From positions 3,162,001-3,226,000 of the forward strand of contig NZ_CP064032.1 of the NCBI RefSeq assembly GCF_049532905.1: DNA of 64,000 nucleotides, written 5' to 3'. How positions within the stretch are numbered: the stretch's first letter is position 1; each line of letters starts with the position of its first letter. This document shows positions 47,378-54,991 of this stretch, piece after piece. Below the pieces are notes generated by a model. That model was not told the origin of the DNA, ran no database searches, and saw only the letters and a program-made list of their open reading frames with translations. The stretch is from Dyella_B nitratireducens. Lineage in GTDB: Bacteria > Pseudomonadota > Gammaproteobacteria > Xanthomonadales > Rhodanobacteraceae. The translations under genes and the position numbers were made by a program.

Positions 47378-48502
47378 CTACTCCGTCACACCCTGCCGCC
47401 GGGCATAGAACTCGGTCACGAAGTCCCCCAGCGACCCCGCCGCAATGGCCTCGCGCAAGCCGGCCATCAGGCGCTGGTAGTGATGCAGGTTATGGATGGT
47501 GGCGAGTTGGCTACCCAGGATCTCATTGCAGCGGTCCAGATGGCGCAGGTAGGCGCGACTGAAACCTTGGCTGCAGGCATAGCACTCGCAGCCGTCCTCG
47601 ATGACGCGGGTATCGTTGGCGTACTTGGCGTTACGGATGCGCAGCGTGCCCTGCGAGGTGAACAAGAAACCGTTGCGCGCATTGCGGGTGGGCATCACGC
47701 AATCGAACATGTCGATGCCGCGACGAACAGCCTCGACAATATCCTCCGGCCGGCCCACGCCCATCAGGTAACGCGGCCGATCCTGCGGCAACAACGGCAC
47801 GGTGATGTCCAACGTGTGATTGCGCTCCGCCTCCGGCTCGCCCACCGCCAGCCCGCCGATGGCGTAGCCGTCGAAGCCGATCTGGATCAGTCCCTCGGCC
47901 GAGCGCTTGCGCAGGTTTTCGTAGACGCTCCCTTGCACGATGCCGAACAGCGCATGGGGATTTTTCAAATCGTCGAAGGCGCGGCGCGAACGTTCCGCCC
48001 AGCGCAGGCTCAGCTCCATCGACTCTGCGGCAACGTTTTCCGTAGCGGGATAGGGCGTGCACTCGTCGAAGATCATCACGATGTCCGAATCCAGCACGGT
48101 CTGGATGCGCATGGATTCTTCCGGCGACAGAAATACCTTGGAACCGTCCACCGGCGAGGCGAACGTTACGCCCTGCTCAGTGATCTTGCGCTTGTGCGCC
48201 AGCGAAAATACCTGGAAGCCGCCGGAGTCGGTAAGGATCGGCTTGTTCCAGCCGATAAAACGATGCAGCCCGCCAAACTCGCCGACGATGTCCAGACCGG
48301 GGCGCAGAAACAGATGGAAGGTATTGCCGAGGATGATCTCGGCACCTACCTCGAGCAGGTCGCGTGGCGTCATGGCTTTCACCGAGCCATAAGTACCGAC
48401 GGGCATGAAAGCCGGCGTTTCCACGGTGCCGCGGTCGAAGGTAAGACGACCGCGGCGCGCGTCGCCATCGGTGGCGAGAAGATCGAAATGCATGGAGGTC
48501 AT
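47378..48502 (-). CDS. tgt: tRNA-guanine transglycosylase (queuine synthesis)
   Basis: A 374-residue enzyme that exchanges G34 of GUN-anticodon tRNAs for preQ1. Active-site blocks are TDSGGFQVFSLA, MIFDECTPYPA and IGGLAVGEP; the nucleophile region is GIDMFDCVMPTRNARNG. Zinc ligands are in ECYACSQGFSRAYLRHL. The start is ATG 48502 (MTSMHFDLLATDG); ATG 48493 (MHFDLLATDG) is equally plausible. It acts after QueA's substrate is made in the pathway order tgt then queA, and queA lies just upstream. Confidence 0.95.
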   Translation of the reverse strand: MTSMHFDLLATDGDARRGRLTFDRGTVETPAFMPVGTYGSVKAMTPRDLLEVGAEIILGNTFHLFLRPGLDIVGEFGGLHRFIGWNKPILTDSGGFQVFSLAHKRKITEQGVTFASPVDGSKVFLSPEESMRIQTVLDSDIVMIFDECTPYPATENVAAESMELSLRWAERSRRAFDDLKNPHALFGIVQGSVYENLRKRSAEGLIQIGFDGYAIGGLAVGEPEAERNHTLDITVPLLPQDRPRYLMGVGRPEDIVEAVRRGIDMFDCVMPTRNARNGFLFTSQGTLRIRNAKYANDTRVIEDGCECYACSQGFSRAYLRHLDRCNEILGSQLATIHNLHHYQRLMAGLREAIAAGSLGDFVTEFYARRQGVTE

Positions 48503-48562
48503 CGGGAGATTATGACATCCCATGGCTCTGCAGCCCCTTGGTAGGAGTGAAGAACCGCGTCG

Positions 48563-49594
48563 TTACTGCCCATGCGGCAGAATCAGCATGGCATCCCCAT
48601 ACGAGAAAAACCGATACCGCGCTTCAACCGCGTGCCGATAGGCCCCAAGAATGAATTCCCGCCCGGCCAGCGCGGACACCAGCATCAGCAACGTCGATTG
48701 CGGCAGATGGAAGTTGGTGATCAATCCATCGACGCTGGTGATGCGATAACCGGGGAAGATGAAGATCTGCGTTTCGCCTGCGAAGGGGCGCAGTTCACCC
48801 TCCACCGTAGCGCTTTCCAACGCGCGCACCACCGTTGTGCCCACCGCAATCACACGGCCGCCGGCGCGACGCGTGTGCTTGATTTGCTCAAGCAGCCCCG
48901 CGCCCACGTTCAACCACTCGCGGTGCATCTTGTGGTGCGAGAGATCTTCCGTGCGCACCGGCTGGAACGTACCTGCGCCCACATGCAAGGTGACGTAGCC
49001 GAAATCAACGCCCATCTCGCGCAACTGTTTCAGCAGGACTTCGTCGAAATGCAAACCCGCTGTCGGTGCCGCCACCGCACCAGGTTCGCGTGCGTACACC
49101 GTCTGGTAGCGCTCCAGGTCGCTGGCATCCGCATGCCGCGAGATATAGGGCGGCAAAGGCATCTCACCCAGTCTCGCCAGCAGGCGCTCCAGCGGCTCAG
49201 GTGATTCGAACCGCAAGCGGAAAAAGCTCTCGTCGCGCCCCAGCACCGTGGCATGACTGCCATCGGCAAGGATGATCACCGTGCCTTCGCGCGGCTTCTT
49301 GCTTACGCCAAGTTGCACGGTAGCTTCGTGCGCGCCGGTCACGCGCTCGATCAAAATCTCCACGGCACCGCCGCTCGGTTTCTGCCCATACAAGCGTGCC
49401 GGCAGCACGCGCGTGTCGTTGAACACCAACAAGTCGCCCTTGCGTAGCAGCGCGGGCAAGTCGCGGAACATCCGGTCCTGCCAGGTGCGCGTGGGTACGT
49501 TGAGCATCAGCAGGCGGCTGGCGCTGCGCTGGGACAGCGGTTCTTGTGCGATCAACTCAGGTGGAAGATCGAAGTTGAAATCGGTTTTCTTCAC
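48563..49594 (-). CDS. queA: S-adenosylmethionine:tRNA ribosyltransferase-isomerase QueA
   Basis: A 343-residue enzyme that converts preQ1 in tRNA to epoxyqueuosine using the ribosyl moiety of S-adenosylmethionine. Signatures are DFNFDLPPELIAQEPL, LPARLYGQKPSGGAVEILIE, AVAAPTAGLHFDEVLL, VTLHVGAGTFQPVR and TNFHLPQSTLLMLVSA. It is the first gene of queA-tgt-yajC-secD-secF, with 60 bp to tgt. Confidence 0.96.
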   Translation of the reverse strand: MKKTDFNFDLPPELIAQEPLSQRSASRLLMLNVPTRTWQDRMFRDLPALLRKGDLLVFNDTRVLPARLYGQKPSGGAVEILIERVTGAHEATVQLGVSKKPREGTVIILADGSHATVLGRDESFFRLRFESPEPLERLLARLGEMPLPPYISRHADASDLERYQTVYAREPGAVAAPTAGLHFDEVLLKQLREMGVDFGYVTLHVGAGTFQPVRTEDLSHHKMHREWLNVGAGLLEQIKHTRRAGGRVIAVGTTVVRALESATVEGELRPFAGETQIFIFPGYRITSVDGLITNFHLPQSTLLMLVSALAGREFILGAYRHAVEARYRFFSYGDAMLILPHGQ

Positions 49595-49738
49595 GGCACG
49601 GCGTTGGACAGGGGTGGCGCATTATCGCCCAAACGTCGCGCTTTGCTTGCCGCCATAGCCCGCGGCACCGAGCGCAGGCACATGGTGCACAATCCCGGTC
49701 CATCACCGGCGCCCATGCCAAAAGCACAAGGAAAGCCC

Positions 49739-51118
49739 ATGCCCCGCTATGCCCTTCCCTGCTCGCTTGCCCTGCTCATTGCACTGTATGGCCATGCCTG
49801 CCAGGCGCAAACCGCCCCGGCCTATCCACACGAACAAGCCGATTTGCACGCATTGGCCACCGCACCGGACGAAGCTCAACTGCACGACACCATTGCCACG
49901 CTGGTCAGCTTCGGCACGCGCCATACCCTCTCCGATACCACCTCGCCCACTCGCGGCATCGGCGCGGCGCGGCACTGGGTACAGTCCCGCTTCCAAGCCA
50001 TCTCGCACGATTGCGGCGGTTGCCTGGAAATCGTCACGCCGTCGCAAACCGTCACCGGCAAGCGCATTCCGAAACCCACCGAGGTGATGGATGTGGTAGC
50101 GATCAAACGCGGCAGTGGCGATCCGCAACGGGTGATCGTGATGACCGGTCACCTGGATTCGCGCGTGAGCGATGTCATGAACGCCACCAGCGATGCGCCC
50201 GGCGCAAACGACGATGCCTCGGGCGTAGCGGCACTCATCGAGGCGGCACGGTTGCTAGCCAAGCGCGACAACCGCGCCACCCTGGTCTTCGCGGTGCTGT
50301 CCGGCGAGGAGCAGGGGCTATACGGCGGCAAGGTGTTGGCCGACTACGCCAAAGCGCAAGGCTGGCAAGTTGAAGCCGATCTCAACAACGACATCATCGG
50401 CAACAGCCATGGCCAGAATGGTGTGCTCGACAACACCACCGTACGCGTATTCAGCGAAGGCACGCGCAGCATGGAAACACCCGAGCAAGCCAAGGTGCGC
50501 AACTACTTCGGCGGTGAAGTCGACTCCCCCTCGCGCAACGTGGCGCGCTACATGACGGCGCTTGCCGATCAATACATGCCCGACTTGCACGTGCGCATGA
50601 TCTACCGCACCGACCGCTACGGGCGCGGCGGCGATCAGGTGCCGTTTCTGGAAGCCGGCTATCCGGCCGTACGTGTCACCGAAGGCCATGAGGATTACAC
50701 GCACCAACACCAGGACGTGCGCGAAGCACAGGGCGTGAAATACGGCGACACGATCGATGGCATCGACTTTCGCTATCTGGCACGCGTTGCCGCCTTGAAC
50801 ATCATCACCATGGCTTCCATGGCGCGCGCACCGGCGCCACCGGTACACGTTTCCATCAGTGGCGCCGTCGCTACCGACACCACGCTCAACTGGCAGAAAG
50901 TATCCGGCGCGGCCGGCTACCGTGTGCATTGGCGTGATACCACCGCGCCGCAGTGGCAATACAGCCGCAACGTGGGTGACGTCGACCACTACGTGTTGAA
51001 AGATGTCGTGATCGACGACTGGTTCTTTGGTGTCTCCGCGGTCTCTGCTGACGGTTATGAAAGCCCGGCAGTGTTTCCCGGAGATGCAGGCAGCTTTGCT
51101 GCGCCTGCGGCGCGATAA
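49739..51118 (+). CDS. Exported M28-family zinc peptidase
   Basis: A 459-residue periplasmic aminopeptidase. A signal peptide occupies 1-23 (LALLIALYGHACQA). The M28 domain has ligands H138 and the D158 region in TGHLDSRVSD and PGANDDASGVAAL, catalytic E190/E191 in LSGEEQGLYGG, D218 in DLNNDIIGNSHG and the final His in TEGHEDYTHQHQD. A C-terminal fibronectin-III-like domain (about 365-455, VSISGAVATDTTLNWQ) follows, a common add-on in secreted M28 enzymes. ATG 49739 has AAGGA six bases upstream. It is monocistronic and starts 145 bp from the divergent queA. Confidence 0.9.
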   Translation: MPRYALPCSLALLIALYGHACQAQTAPAYPHEQADLHALATAPDEAQLHDTIATLVSFGTRHTLSDTTSPTRGIGAARHWVQSRFQAISHDCGGCLEIVTPSQTVTGKRIPKPTEVMDVVAIKRGSGDPQRVIVMTGHLDSRVSDVMNATSDAPGANDDASGVAALIEAARLLAKRDNRATLVFAVLSGEEQGLYGGKVLADYAKAQGWQVEADLNNDIIGNSHGQNGVLDNTTVRVFSEGTRSMETPEQAKVRNYFGGEVDSPSRNVARYMTALADQYMPDLHVRMIYRTDRYGRGGDQVPFLEAGYPAVRVTEGHEDYTHQHQDVREAQGVKYGDTIDGIDFRYLARVAALNIITMASMARAPAPPVHVSISGAVATDTTLNWQKVSGAAGYRVHWRDTTAPQWQYSRNVGDVDHYVLKDVVIDDWFFGVSAVSADGYESPAVFPGDAGSFAAPAAR

Positions 51119-51129
51119 AAAGCCGCCGT

Positions 51130-51203
51130 GTAGGTTGGGATGCAAACCCCAACATCGCCATGCATACATGCCAAGGGATGTTGGGGTTTGCACCCCAACC
51201 TAC
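51130..51203. repeat. REP family 2 inverted pair
   Basis: Copies at 51130-51153 (one mismatch, GGGA for GGGG in the stem) and 51180-51203, between the convergent M28 peptidase and rtcB genes. Confidence 0.93.
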
Positions 51204-51221
51204 GGCCAGGCCTATTCGACA

Positions 51222-52445
51222 TTAACCCTTTACGCAAAGCACCTGCCGCAGCGTATGCACCACTTCCACCAGGTCGGTCTGCGCAGCCATCACCGCATCG
51301 ATCGACTTGTACGCCGCGGGTGATTCGTCGATCACACCCGCATCCTTGCGGCATTCGACGTGCGCCGTCGCCTCGCGGTGCTGTGACAAGGTGATGCTCT
51401 GACGCGCCGCGGTACGGCTCATCACACGTCCCGCACCATGGCTGCAGCTGTGGAAGCTTTCCGGGTTGCCCTTGCCACGCACGATGTAGCTACGCGTGCC
51501 CATGCTGCCCGGAATGATGCCCAGCTCGCCCTCCCTGGCGCTCACCGCACCTTTACGCGTGACCAGCAGTGATTCGCCGCCATGCGTTTCACGCTGCACG
51601 TAATTGTGGTGACAGTTGACGGCCAGCTTGTCCAGCTGGAACTTCGGCAGGCGATGGCGCATGTCATCCAATACGCGCGCCATCATCGCTTCACGATTGT
51701 GCCGCGCGTAATCCTGCGCCCAGGACACCGCTTCCACGTAGTCATCGAACAGCGGCTCACCCTCCATGAAGAACGCGAGATCCTTGTCCGGCAGATGGAA
51801 GCCGAGCACGCGATGCGCCAATTGCTCGCGCGCAAGCTCGATGAAGTACGTGCCGATCAGGTTGCCGGTGCCACGCGAGCCGGAGTGCAGCATCACCCAC
51901 ACGGCATCGGTCTCGTCGAGACAGATTTCGATAAAGTGATTGCCGCCGCCGAGTGTGCCTAGCTGTTTGTCAAGCTTGTCGGTACGGATGCGGCGATGCT
52001 TGGCCTTGATCGCTTCCAGGCGCTCATACAGTCCAGACGCACCCAGGCGCGTTTCGACGCTGGCCGGCATGCGGTGATGATCGCCGCCGCGCCCGTTGCC
52101 CACCGGTACGCCGCGCTCGATGCTCGAACGCAGTTGCGCCAGATTGTCCGGCAAGTCCTTCGCGCTCAGCGTGGTACGTACGGCGGCCATGCCGCAGCCG
52201 ATGTCCACGCCTACGGCAGCAGGAATGATCGCGCCGCGTGTCGGCACGACCGAACCCACCGTTGCACCCTTGCCAAGATGCACATCTGGCATCACCGCCA
52301 CCCACGGGCCGACGAACGGCAATGCGGCGATGTTCTGCAATTGGCGATGTGCCTGATCTTCCAGCGGCACGCCGCGTACCCAGCCCTTGATCGGCGTGGC
52401 GCTGCCTTCGGCGTGCAGCAGTTCGTATTGGGATTGCGTTTCCAT
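51222..52445 (-). CDS. rtcB: RNA-splicing ligase RtcB
   Basis: A 407-residue GTP-dependent RNA ligase that joins 2',3'-cyclic-phosphate or 3'-phosphate ends to 5'-OH ends, repairing cleaved tRNA and rRNA. The manganese site has VGVDIGCGMAA (Cys and Asp), GGGNHFIEI and VMLHSGSRGTGN. The guanylated His is in SCSHGAGRVMSR. The C-terminus DLVEVVHTLRQVLCVKG is almost identical to E. coli RtcB (from memory). Slipin, two tRNA-like genes and long inverted repeats lie upstream on the same strand. Neither rtcA nor rtcR is in the window. Confidence 0.96.
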   Translation of the reverse strand: METQSQYELLHAEGSATPIKGWVRGVPLEDQAHRQLQNIAALPFVGPWVAVMPDVHLGKGATVGSVVPTRGAIIPAAVGVDIGCGMAAVRTTLSAKDLPDNLAQLRSSIERGVPVGNGRGGDHHRMPASVETRLGASGLYERLEAIKAKHRRIRTDKLDKQLGTLGGGNHFIEICLDETDAVWVMLHSGSRGTGNLIGTYFIELAREQLAHRVLGFHLPDKDLAFFMEGEPLFDDYVEAVSWAQDYARHNREAMMARVLDDMRHRLPKFQLDKLAVNCHHNYVQRETHGGESLLVTRKGAVSAREGELGIIPGSMGTRSYIVRGKGNPESFHSCSHGAGRVMSRTAARQSITLSQHREATAHVECRKDAGVIDESPAAYKSIDAVMAAQTDLVEVVHTLRQVLCVKG

Positions 52446-52500
52446 GTTTCTTTATCCATGAGGATCGGCACGGCAACTCCCTTTGCCGTGCCAAATGTTA

Positions 52501-52661
52501 GAGCCCGTTTGATGCCTCAGCGTAGCTCGCCTAGCCCCTGAGTAGTCGTCAGGTGGTCGTGCGTGGCGCAGTGCCAGGCTGGTTACCTGGTCAAGCCGCG
52601 CGCGGCCGCATGGCGGCTACTCAGGGGCTAGACGGGCTGCGATGGGGCGTCAAACAGGCTC
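52501..52661. repeat. 161-bp imperfect inverted repeat between slipin and rtcB
   Basis: Two 45-base arms (52501-52545 and 52617-52661) match at 38 of 45 positions when one is inverted. The innermost 15 bases, CTAGCCCCTGAGTAG, are perfect. Six of seven mismatches are transitions, so a plus-strand RNA would gain extra G-U pairs. The 71-base centre holds CCAGG/CCTGG closing a 7-base loop (CTGGTTA) and two GC dyads. The element ends exactly at the slipin stop codon. It may be a MITE, a structured RNA or a regulatory leader of rtcB. Confidence 0.8.
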
Positions 52662-53786
52662 TCATTGCTTGAGACTCACTAGCTGTGTCAGCACGCCATC
52701 CAGGCCGCCGAACACGGTGAGCTTGTCGATCTTCTCGGTGACCTTTTCCAAGGCCTCCAGCTCCTTCAGGCGCATCAGCGTCGGGCTTTCCTCGATCAAC
52801 CTGGCCGTGTTGAGCAAGGAACGCGTTGCGTTCGCCTCTTCACGACGGCGGATCACGTTGGCCTGCGCCGCCTTTTCCGCCTGCACCACGCTGTTGAGGA
52901 TCTCCTTCATGTCGCCCGGCAGGATCACGTCCTTCACGCCCACACCGAGCACATCCAGACCCAGCTCGCTCACACGGCCGTGCACGTAGGCGAAGATGTC
53001 GGCATCCAGCGAAGCCTTGTCGCCGAGCAGTTCGTCCAGCGTTTTGACGGAAACCGCCTTGCGCAAGCCGTATTGCAACTCGCGGTACAAGTAATCGCCA
53101 TACTTGGCAACCTTGGTACGCGCAGCGACCGGGTCGGCCACACGCACGCTGGCCGCGAGGTTCACACGCAGGCTGACCTTGTCGCGCGTCAACAGCTCCT
53201 GGCCGGACACCTCCATCGATTGCACGCGCAAGTCGATCACCTCGGCCGCCACGTTCTTGCGGAAGTTCCAGAAGGCGTACGCACCCGGCGTCAACGCACG
53301 CACCAGCTTGCCATCGACGAACAAGAGACCGGTCGATTCCGCCGGCACGTCGACCGTCACGGCCACCCTGGACAGCGCACCCAACTGACGCAGACGCGCC
53401 ACCACGTTGGCATCGATGGCCAGCGATTCGGACATCCACACCAGCTGCACTTCGATCTGCACCAAGGCGTGCCAGTACAATTTACGCGTACCCGGTGCCA
53501 GCACATCCTCAAGCTTGCCGTTCTTCAACACCAGGCCAACTTGATCGGTCCCGACATCGGCCACCAGGAAGTGCTTGGTCAGCTCGCTGTCTGTCGATGC
53601 CATCAACACCTCGGCATCGTTGCCGCTGTACTCCGGCCGTGCAACGTTGTGCACGACCACGGCGATACGATCCAATGGATCGAAGTAACGATACACGCCA
53701 GCCGTCAACACGGCCCGCACTCGACGGTTGCGATACAGCAAACCGCGCTCGCCGTCGCCGATCACGATTTGCTTGATCCATAACAT
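52662..53786 (-). CDS. Slipin (SPFH/band-7 membrane scaffold protein)
   Basis: A 374-residue SPFH-domain protein. Start MLWIKQIVIGDGERGLLYRNRR at 53786 has AAGGAG eight bases upstream. The SPFH core includes VAVTVDVPAESTGLLFVDG, RDKVSLRVNLAASVRVADPV and LDADIFAYVHGRVSELGLDVLGVGVKD. An alanine- and glutamate-rich coiled coil follows (QAEKAAQANVIRRREEANATR). There is no strong transmembrane helix, so membrane attachment may be peripheral. Slipins organise membrane domains. Coupling with rtcB on one strand suggests a shared stress role, which is inference. Confidence 0.9.
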   Translation of the reverse strand: MLWIKQIVIGDGERGLLYRNRRVRAVLTAGVYRYFDPLDRIAVVVHNVARPEYSGNDAEVLMASTDSELTKHFLVADVGTDQVGLVLKNGKLEDVLAPGTRKLYWHALVQIEVQLVWMSESLAIDANVVARLRQLGALSRVAVTVDVPAESTGLLFVDGKLVRALTPGAYAFWNFRKNVAAEVIDLRVQSMEVSGQELLTRDKVSLRVNLAASVRVADPVAARTKVAKYGDYLYRELQYGLRKAVSVKTLDELLGDKASLDADIFAYVHGRVSELGLDVLGVGVKDVILPGDMKEILNSVVQAEKAAQANVIRRREEANATRSLLNTARLIEESPTLMRLKELEALEKVTEKIDKLTVFGGLDGVLTQLVSLKQ

Positions 53787-54165
53787 GGGAATACTCCTTT
53801 TTAGTTTCCCGACTAGGTCCGCTTGAGATAATCCATCACGCTGGCAGACCATTCATGCGTGATACTTATTTCCATAATCGCAAGCGCACTGCGCCCTCCC
53901 TCTCGGGATAATCGGCGCATAAAATCATCAACGCCGAACAAAATAAAAAGTGGAAACACCCCATGACGCACACAAAGCGGGATATTCGTGCCTTGCATGG
54001 GGAGATAACCGTTTCCATACATCGGGCGGCGCGCCGCATCCGATGCATATTCACGACCATCCGCCCAGGCTCGAGACGGAAATCCAGTCCTGCATCCGCT
54101 GCGCGGCTGGCGATTGCCCTCCTTGGCAAGCCATCCAGCCCACGCACGGGGCGTTTCCTGTTGGA
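53787..54165. other. Non-coding region between slipin and the tRNA-like genes
   Basis: About 380 bases with no supported gene. The segment 53870-53960 is AT-rich for this genome. Minus-strand ORFs here (for example one ending near 53813) have no recognisable family or ribosome binding site. It must hold the slipin promoter unless slipin is cotranscribed with the tRNA-like genes. No sigma54 motif (GG-N10-GC) was found. Confidence 0.5.
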
Positions 54166-54177
54166 GGGCTTTCGCCC
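54166..54177 (-). other. GNRA-capped hairpin directly after the tRNA-Asn-like gene
   Basis: On the minus strand GGGC-GAAA-GCCC, a 4-bp stem with a GNRA tetraloop, begins at the base following the encoded ACCA end of the tRNA-like gene. There is no T-run, so it is more likely a processing or stability element than a terminator. Confidence 0.55.
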
Positions 54178-54248
54178 TGGTTGGAGCGGGAGTCGAACCC
54201 GCGACAGTCGGATTAACAGTCCGATGCTCTACCCATCTGAGCTATCCA
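54178..54248 (-). tRNA. tRNA-Asn(GTT)-like gene with a 4-bp acceptor stem
   Basis: D arm GCTC-AGATGGGTA-GAGC, anticodon arm TCGGA-CTGTTAA-TCCGA (anticodon GTT) and T arm GCGGG-TTCGACT-CCCGC are perfect. The acceptor stem pairs only TGGA with TCCA (4 bp) and is followed by encoded ACCA. If a normal 7-bp stem is forced, with the 5' end at 54251, the first three pairs are mismatched and the gene overlaps the CCA of the upstream tRNA-like gene. It may be a pseudogene, a truncated tRNA or a functional decoy RNA. It is not a normal tRNA-Asn. Confidence 0.75.
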
Positions 54249-54249
54249 G

Positions 54250-54325
54250 TGGCTCGACGTGCCGGATTCGAACCGGCGGCCAACAGCATCACATGCCGTT
54301 GCTCTACCTTCTGAGCTAACGTCGA
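54250..54325 (-). tRNA. tRNA-His(GTG)-like gene lacking G-1:C73
   Basis: A full cloverleaf: acceptor TCGACGT/ACGTCGA (7 bp), D arm GCTC-AGAAGGTA-GAGC, anticodon arm ACGGC-ATGTGAT-GCTGT (anticodon GTG), T arm GCCGG-TTCGAAT-CCGGC and encoded CCA. Normal bacterial tRNA-His has an extra G-1 paired to C73. Here base 73 is G and the acceptor begins with U1:A72, so HisRS identity is missing. The anticodon loop starts A32 instead of a pyrimidine. It is separated by one base from the next tRNA-like gene and both lie upstream of slipin-rtcB. Confidence 0.8.
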
Positions 54326-54488
54326 CTATCGCAACACCGGCGTACAAGCTTCGGCATACGCTCGAGGCAAAGCCCCGCGCACCGGATGGGCTTTTTGAAC
54401 CCTTGCCGCTGAAACCTGCCGTTTTGATGCTGCGTATTACCGACTGTTTCCAATCGGCAATGCGTGTGGGCACAAAGGGCCCGAATAG
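54326..54488. other. Non-coding region upstream of the tRNA-like pair
   Basis: No gene. It contains a small dyad near 54434-54459 (ATTACCGA/TCGGCAAT) and a wider AAAGCCC/GGGCTTT stem near 54370-54395 that is followed by TT on the plus strand. No clear promoter for the tRNA-like genes was seen. Confidence 0.4.
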
Positions 54489-54630
54489 ATGAAACCCGAT
54501 TTACCTGTTGCCCGCACCGAAGCACCCTGGTGCAGCGCACATGCGCCTGTTGCAGCCGCGCCCTTTCCCTCGGCGCGGACCCGCACCGGGTGCTTCAGAG
54601 CGAAAGAAAACGTCTATAGATCGGTTTCAT
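54489..54630. other. Nested inverted-repeat element, candidate structured RNA
   Basis: Three concentric dyads: outer ATGAAACCCGATTTA (54489-54503) with TAGATCGGTTTCAT (54617-54630); middle GAAGCACCCTGGTGC (54519-54533) with GCACCGGGTGCTTC (54583-54596); inner CCGCGCC (54556-54562) with GGCGCGG (54572-54578). Each has at most one bulge or wobble. The 142-base unit would fold as a long rod. No ORF. It lies upstream of the tRNA-like genes on their strand. Confidence 0.6.
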
Positions 54631-54663
54631 AGTGAGTTTTCGCATGACCATCCCTGCAAACGC

Positions 54664-54703
54664 CAAAAACAAAACGCCCCCGGGTGTGGAACCCGAGGGC
54701 GTT
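54664..54703 (-). terminator. Rho-independent terminator upstream of the RNA island
   Basis: On the minus strand, AACGCCC, CGGGT, a 5-base loop, ACCCG and GGGCGTT form a 12-bp stem with one mismatch, followed by TTTTGTTTTT. It lies about 290 bp past the response regulator gene at 54992 and insulates the tRNA-like genes from it. It could also end an independent small RNA. Confidence 0.8.
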
Positions 54704-54715
54704 CGCGTTGCCTCG

Positions 54716-54738
54716 GGAGATCGGGGTGACCGATCTCC
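54716..54738. other. Perfect 9-bp hairpin next to the terminator
   Basis: GGAGATCGG (54716-54724), loop GGTGA, CCGATCTCC (54730-54738). It is only 12 bp from the terminator stem, so the two would form a two-hairpin RNA end. The remaining stretch up to 54991 is AT-rich and holds no gene. Confidence 0.6.
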
Positions 54739-54991
54739 GCGAGAGAATCGGTCAATGAGTGAAAATCATCGGGGCATGCCGTCCACCGCGCACGCACGGC
54801 AGCGCATCGCGGTTATTTCGCGACGGCAAACCGAATTGGGCGACGTGATAAAGCATGGCAAACCCTCGAATAAATTCGCCAACGCTGGCGAAGGACGCGA
54901 ACATTACGTGAGCTTTATTTTTAATGCAAGCATTTTTTAACTAAGAAAATTTCCTAAGCCATATGACGATTTTATTAATCACATACCCGTA

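Noticed and set aside
52501..52661. 6S RNA or SRP (4.5S) RNA
   Set aside because: The long rod shape suggested these, but the conserved 6S bubble and the SRP GGAAG tetraloop motif are missing.
53866..54147. 93-codon minus-strand ORF between slipin and the tRNA-like genes
   Set aside because: No recognisable domain or start signal; arginine- and cysteine-rich composition suggests chance.
53963..54319. Plus-strand ORFs with SGSRTRDSR / AGFEPAANS peptides
   Set aside because: These are the familiar false translations of reverse-strand tRNA genes.
53787..54660. Sigma54 promoter for slipin-rtcB or the tRNA-like genes, expected if RtcR-like control applied
   Set aside because: No GG-N10-GC pair with a TGGCAC-like context was found on the minus strand, and rtcR is not in the window.
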